From NCBI GenBank assembly GCA_038522635.1, contig JBCBJZ010000104.1:1-13862 (forward strand): 13,862 nucleotides of DNA, given 5' to 3'. The notes beneath the pieces are model-generated. The model searched no databases, had not been told where the DNA came from, and saw only the letters and a program-made list of their open reading frames with translations. Shown one piece after another: positions 5,929-11,200 of the stretch. The stretch's first letter is position 1, and each line of letters starts with the position of its first letter. This stretch comes from JBCBJZ01 sp038522635. GTDB lineage: Bacteria; Pseudomonadota; Alphaproteobacteria; Rhizobiales; Hyphomicrobiaceae. Position numbers and translations under genes: made by a program.

Positions 5929-7062
5929 ATGACGGCAGCGCCTTCTACGACGGGTGTGAACGCGATGGTGGGTGAGCGTCACGAGCTGCCGGCCATTCCG
6001 GTGGTGCGCACCGGTGCGAACTTCCCGCTGGAAACGCTTCAGGCGGAGCGCGCACGGGCGATGGCGCTGCTCGATGCGGCCACGCGCGGCATCCCGAAGT
6101 CGGCCCTTCGGGTGGCCGATCGGCTGTCGCGCATATGGTTAAGGCGCCACGCCAACCCGCATCTCGATGAAATTGACCAAATCGCCGCACTGGTGGGCCG
6201 TCCGGGCGCGCATTTCCTTTCCGTCAATTACGAGTGGGGCTGCACCACGGCAGCAAAACCGTCCCCGGATGGAGCGAGCGCGCGGCTGGTGCGGGTGCTT
6301 GATTGGCGCACGCGTGGGCTTGGCCGCCACGTGGTCGCAGCCGATGTTGACGGCCCTGGCGGTCGCTATCTGACGCTGACCTGGCCCGGTTACACCGGCG
6401 TTTTGCAAGCGATGGCGCCAGGACGCTTTGCGGCGGCCCTGAACCAAGCGCCGATGCGTCAGCCGATCGGTTTGCTGCCGCTCGATTGGGCGGTGAACCG
6501 GGCGCGTGTTTGGGGCATGCCGCACCCGACGTCGGCGCATCTCTTGCGGCAGGTGATGGAACAAGCCGCGACGTTCGAGGACGCGCAGGACATGTTGACG
6601 CGAACGCCCGTGGCAGCGCCGGCGATCTACGTGTTGGCCGGGTTGACGCCGGACGCGTTGGTGACGATCGAGCGGTTGGAGACGGGCCATCGCGTTTACG
6701 AAGGCCATGTGTGCGCAGCGAACCACTGGCGTACCGCGGTGCCGGCCGATGAGCGAGCGGCGGCGGCGGTGGAGGCTTTAGCCGAGGGGGCAGAGGCGCG
6801 TGTAACCGGCGAAGACCGTGAGGCGCGCGCCTGGCAGGGGCGCGCGCGCGGCAAGGTTTCAGCCACGCGGGCTTCGCGCATGGGTGCCGTCGACGCCACC
6901 TGGGACGACGCGTTCGCGTGGTTGGCGCCGCCGATCCTCAACCCCACGACGCGTCTTGCGATGGTCGCGGACGCCGCGCAGGGCCGCGTGATCGCTCGCG
7001 GGTACGAGCCAGATGGCGTTGCGACTGCGCCGCTTGATGTGACGCTGGAGGTGCCGCGCTAA
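5929..7062 (+). CDS. Ntn-hydrolase resembling acid ceramidase/NAAA and C45 acyltransferase families
   Basis: The 377-residue protein appears to be a cysteine N-terminal-nucleophile amidase. F-L-S-V-N-Y-E-W-G-C105-T-T is followed by R-V-L-D-W-R-T-R-G-L-G (122-132), the arrangement of C-T-S...G-R-N-L-D in acid ceramidase, NAAA and bile salt hydrolase relatives. The central strand T-L-T-W-P-G-Y-T-G-V-L-Q-A-M-A-P-G-R-F-A-A-A-L-N-Q (149-173) and A-A-N-H-W (263-267), matching the conserved Asn of these families, support this. About 104 residues precede the Cys, so family knowledge predicts self-cleavage to expose it as the N-terminal residue of the active chain. No signal peptide is visible, unlike lysosomal or many secreted relatives, so it may act in the cytoplasm. 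The ATG has a strong AAGGGA ribosome site 5 nt upstream. It is transcribed divergently from rplU. The substrate, a fatty acyl amide or similar, is inferred from family only. Confidence 0.75.
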   Translation: MTAAPSTTGVNAMVGERHELPAIPVVRTGANFPLETLQAERARAMALLDAATRGIPKSALRVADRLSRIWLRRHANPHLDEIDQIAALVGRPGAHFLSVNYEWGCTTAAKPSPDGASARLVRVLDWRTRGLGRHVVAADVDGPGGRYLTLTWPGYTGVLQAMAPGRFAAALNQAPMRQPIGLLPLDWAVNRARVWGMPHPTSAHLLRQVMEQAATFEDAQDMLTRTPVAAPAIYVLAGLTPDALVTIERLETGHRVYEGHVCAANHWRTAVPADERAAAAVEALAEGAEARVTGEDREARAWQGRARGKVSATRASRMGAVDATWDDAFAWLAPPILNPTTRLAMVADAAQGRVIARGYEPDGVATAPLDVTLEVPR

Positions 7063-7405
7063 GTTCATCCGCCTCGGGTGGACTCCTCTGAGGCGAAAGG
7101 TGGATGGCAAAACAAGAGCTTAAATGTCTGTTCCGCTTCAAGCCGGAGCGAGCCGGCTTGAAGCGGTTGGGCCGTAGGGCGGTGGTCGGGTCGGCCGCTG
7201 AGACGGATCGCCATTGCCAAACGCCCGCCAGCCGTCTAAGTGCACGATCCGTCGCGATCACCGCGCGCTTTGGAGTTCGGTTCGCTTTGAATGGAAGCGT
7301 TGCCGACGCCCAGATGTTTGTCTTGCTGTTCGTCTTTCGCCGTTTGGTGACACCACCTGCGACTGATGAACTCCAGAGCGCCACGGTGTGATCTTCGACG
7401 CTCCC
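7063..7405. other. Intergenic spacer between the hydrolase gene and tRNA-Ser, no gene
   Basis: I find no supported gene. The spacer begins with a 6-bp dyad (CGCCTC at 7070-7075, GAGGCG at 7090-7095), contains the strong 14-bp inverted repeat at 7133-7166, and ends in the upstream region of the tRNA. The open frame from 7104 to 7391 begins just before and reads through that inverted repeat and has no family features. I could not identify a convincing tRNA promoter. Confidence 0.6.
7133..7166 (+). terminator. Perfect 14-bp stem-loop, possible terminator or mRNA-end structure
   Basis: CCGCTTCAAGCCGG (7133-7146) is perfectly complementary to CCGGCTTGAAGCGG (7153-7166) around a 6-nt loop AGCGAG. 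It lies 71 nt after the stop of the hydrolase gene. No U run follows on the plus strand, nor is one evident on the minus strand, so it is not a canonical intrinsic terminator; it may stabilise the mRNA 3' end or be a dispersed palindromic element. Confidence 0.4.
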
Positions 7406-7495
7406 GGAGAGGTGGCTGAGTGGTTGAAAGCGCCGGTCTCGAAAACCGGTATACGGGCAACCGTATCGGGGGTTCGAATCCCCCTCTCTCCGCCA
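7406..7495 (+). tRNA. tRNA-Ser, anticodon CGA
   Basis: The acceptor stem GGAGAGG pairs with TCTCTCC (one G-U pair), followed by discriminator G and encoded CCA (7493-7495). The anticodon arm is CCGGT, loop CTCGAAA, ACCGG, giving anticodon CGA for UCG codons. A long variable arm (ATACGGG...CCGTAT) marks the class II serine type, and the T arm is GGGGG-TTCGAAT-CCCCC. Length with CCA is 90 nt. All arms fold, so the gene appears functional. Confidence 0.98.
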
Positions 7496-8060
7496 TTTTT
7501 GATCTCACGCGCCGAAGAGGCGCTCCGATGGGGCGGCGCTCGCGCCGGGTCGATTTGCTCCCTGGTAAATACGCCAGAGACGAGTTTGCAGGTGACTGCT
7601 TCCACTGCCAGCGTTGAAATTGTCCGCCTCTCACTTCTTGCAAGAACATTAATGGCTGTCACGGCCGCGCGTGTTGGAAACGCCGGTGCGTAACGGTGGT
7701 CGCGCGTTTCGCAAGCGATGGGCCTAACAAGTTGATCTTTTCGTTTTTATTCGCTCTTCGCCGTTTGTGCGCCGTTTTCAGGCTGCAGCGGGCGAGCTAT
7801 TGCGCCTTGTGTTTTAAGGGGCGCCTTTCCGCGGGATGTTTTGCTGACAGCGATTGAGCACGCCGCGACCGCATGGGCCTTCAAAGACTTTTCCTCAAAT
7901 GCCTACGGCCTGATGCCTCATGCTCCATGCCAGTCGGTGTCATTGAAAGCGGCGTGTCGATGCAAGCTTTCCCGATTATGACCTGGTGTCCCTCGATAAG
8001 GGGGCGGGTTGGCTCCCCATAATTGCTGTTTGCGCGCCTTCTAACTGTTTTTGAACAAAG

Positions 8061-8091
8061 CTTAAAATGTTTTAAGTTAACCCCTTATTTA
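8061..8091 (+). promoter_or_regulatory. TTAA-rich palindromic region upstream of the adhesin gene
   Basis: CTTAAAA (8061-8067) and TTTTAAG (8070-8076) form a perfect 7-bp dyad with a TG spacer. TTAA occurs at 8062, 8072 and 8077, and the last is followed at the right distance by TTTA, giving TTAA-N7-TTTA (8077-8091). This is one base from the TTAA-N7-TTAA site of the alphaproteobacterial cell-cycle regulator CtrA. Whether a regulator binds is inference; the element is about 115-145 bp before the start codon. Confidence 0.35.
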
Positions 8092-8096
8092 CCAGC

Positions 8097-8129
8097 GCAA
8101 CTATAGGTTGCACTCAATCCCATTGTGCA
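8097..8129 (+). promoter_or_regulatory. Two overlapping small dyads in the adhesin upstream region
   Basis: GCAAC (8097-8101) pairs with GTTGC (8107-8111), and TGCAC (8109-8113) pairs with GTGCA (8125-8129). They share 8109-8111, so in RNA only one could form at a time. The stems are just 5 bp, so chance is a serious possibility. Confidence 0.2.
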
Positions 8130-8206
8130 CTTTAAGGGCGAATTCCCGATACCGCTCAAGGGTGCCCCGACAACCCGCTTGAAAACATCCCTGGAGACTT
8201 TTCGCG

Positions 8207-11200
8207 ATGGCTCGCTCCACAGACAAAACCTCTGCGCGCTCCACCAAATCCCTCGAAAAAATCGCTGAAACGATGGCCGCCGAACCCCGGCGCAAGGGGT
8301 TTGCCGATGGCCTGATCGTCAAACCATCATTACGTCGTTTGGAACCGAGGCTGATGTTTGACGGCGCAGCGCCGATGACCGTCGAAGCGATGGCGGATGA
8401 AGCACAGCCAGCGGCGGACGCAGCGCAGGCGAACACCGCATCGTCGGACGCCAGCGGTGATGACATGACGGCTGCCACGGCCATCGATGCGAGCGCGATG
8501 GCGCAGGTCTACTTCATCGATGCGGCCGTTGAGTCGCCCGACGTGCTGATGCGCGCAGCCGGTGAAAACGCGGACGTGGTGGTGTTGTCCTCGGATGCCG
8601 ACGGCCTTGCGCAGATCGCGGCCTACCTTGAGGGGCGCAACGACATCACGGCGTTGCACATCGTGGCGCACGGGGCGCCGGGCGAACTGCGTCTTGGCGA
8701 CAGCACGCTTTCGCAGGCTTCGATCGAGGGGGAGCACGCGGACGCTCTGGCGCGCATTGCGGGCACGCTGCATGATGACGCGGACCTCATGATTTACGGG
8801 TGCAACTTCGGGGCGGGCGACCAGGGATTGGCAGCGATGCAGGCGCTGGCCGATGCGACCGGCGCCGATTTGGCGGCCTCCAACGACGATACGGGGCACG
8901 CGGATCTGGGCGGTGACTGGGATCTAGAGGTGACGGTCGGCTCCGGCCTTGAGGCGGTCAGCACGCAAGCGTTGGTCGCGACCGAGTTTGCCGGGTTGTT
9001 GACGGAGACCGCACCAGCAAATTCCTTTGCCACGCTGCTTAACGGGGGCACCGTCACCGTTGATGGCGTCGACGTTACGGCATCGACAACGGGCACGGTC
9101 AACAGCTTCGGCGGTGATGGGCAGCTCGACGCCGGCGCACACATCAATCCGGGCTTCGGCAACTCAACGTCATCGCTGACGCTGAATTTCTCGGCCCCCG
9201 TCACGCAGTTTACGACAACGTTTGAGGCGCAGCAGGACGAAGAGCAGATTACGTTCGATCAGCCAGCCACGTCGATTGTGAACAACTTCAACTCAACCTA
9301 TGGGGTTGCAACGCCGATCCTCAGCCAGGCGACGCTCGAAAATGGCGGTTTGCAGCTCCGCTCCAATCTGACGGCGCCGACGAACGCAAACAGCTCTCAG
9401 TCATTCGGCTCAAACTCTGAAGTGACATGGGTTTTCGCCACGCCGGTCACGTCGCTGACGATCACGCATACAGGCGTCGATAGCCCGCTGACCACGCAAC
9501 CGCTCGTTGCGGAAAACACGAACTACAATGGCACGATCATCGGTGGCGCATTCACGCTGACCGCGCAGCCAGCGAACGCCGCTCCGGTCCTCGATCTGGA
9601 CGACGTCTCCGGCCTAACGCCAGTGCCGGGACAAGGCACCTTTACGCCCTTGACATTCACGACCTCTGGCTCAACAGGTCTCAATGGCCAGACGGAGGTT
9701 GACGATGGCGCGGGCGAATTTGCGCGTTACGATAACGTTGGCACCATCAATGGTCAGCAGATTGACTTTGTGGCCACCGTTGTTCGATTTGTAACTGATC
9801 CAAATGAACTTTCGAGCGCGGCGCCCGCGGATGCCGCTGATAATCCTATCTTTAACGTCAACGGGCCTGTCGGAGATACGGACAACGCCAACGTATTGTT
9901 GGGTAACAACGGGACTGGCAGTGATAACCGGGCAACCGTTGAAGTCCGCTGGCAAGCCGTTCTGTCCGGAACAGACACCCCAATTACCGGCGACTTTGCC
10001 GTGGTCCTTTCCGATCTCGATCAGAGCGCTGGCAACATCAACAATTTTGAAGAGATTGTCGTCGATACGTCGAGCCTCGATGGATTCATTATTGGCGAAA
10101 CCTCTGGTGGTGCGTCCAGTCCAACGGGTAGCGATCTTCAAGTTCTCGACGCTCAAGGGAACGTCATCTTTGAAGCGGATGATGATCCAACAACATTCAA
10201 CGAGACGGGGCTGATCCGGTTTAATCCGATCGACTCAGACCCTGACACGCCAGGCGTACGCCCCGATAACTCAGTTCAACTGAATTTTACCAATACATCT
10301 AGCTTCACCGTCATCTATAACCGCCAAGCCGCCGGCGGCAACTTGGCGATGGACGGGAACTTCACATCGCCATTCTTTGGCTCGCCCGTGAGTGTCGACA
10401 CAAACCCCGACTTTGCGAACATCTTCACAGAAGGCGAGGCGCCGGTTGCGATATCGAGCGATCGGATCCGTGTAACCGACGATGGGCAGATCGCGTCTGC
10501 CACGATCACGCTGACGAACCCAGAGGCAGCCGACCAGATCAACGTGCCTGGCAGCCTGCCCACAGCGATCACGGTCCAGTCCTCAAGCGCGAACCAGATC
10601 GTTCTGACCGGTCTCGCGTCGCCTGACGACTACGAGACGGCCATCAACGCGATCACATTCGAAAACACATCATTTGAACCCAACGACACGGCCGTGCGTG
10701 AGATCGACGTGACCGTGACTGATGATAGCGGTCTTACGTCGAACATCGGCACGGCGTTCATGCAGGTGATTGACGTTCCGACCGATACCGATGGCGATGG
10801 CATCACCGACGACCAAGATGTCGACGACGACAACGATGGTATTCTGGATGTTCTTGAGAATGAACTCGTGCAGTTCAGTGTAATTGATCCGATCCCCGTC
10901 GGCACATATTCTGGGGACCCCGATGGGCTTCGAGTTTCTGATGCATCGGGGCGTTTCTCAGTCGACATATTTGTCAATGTCGCTGCAGGATCTGTTGCCG
11001 GGCAACATGTCGTTTTTGACACGAACACCGGTCGAATTGGTAACGGCTCAGAGACCGTAAATGATGGCGAGGCTGTAATCCTTACCTATTCTACGGCAAA
11101 CTCACCGACGCCGTGGAAGTTGCAAGACCTAACAATCAACGACATTAACTCACTTTCGCCGTTTGGATTTGGCGTTAGAGATTCTTACGCGTTCGATCAA

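Larger units (their letters stand above)
7496..8206. other. Gene-free region between tRNA-Ser and the adhesin gene
   Basis: These 711 bp contain no open frame with coding features on either strand. A 5-bp GC hairpin (GCGCC/GGCGC, 7509-7523) lies just after the tRNA but lacks a long U run. Composition becomes markedly more AT-rich towards 8040-8110, where TTAA repeats and dyads suggest the control region of the adhesin gene. I looked for a second copy of the tRNA 3' end as an integration scar and saw none. Confidence 0.6.

Noticed and set aside
7104..7391. Plus-strand open frame of 95 codons after the hydrolase gene
   Set aside because: Its start region is the 14-bp inverted repeat, it has no family features or ribosome site, and its end runs up to the tRNA.
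7258..7662. Minus-strand open frame of 134 codons containing R-G-I-R-T-P-D-T-V-A-R-I-P-V-F-E-T-G-A
   Set aside because: This is the antisense translation of tRNA-Ser, a well-known false protein in databases.
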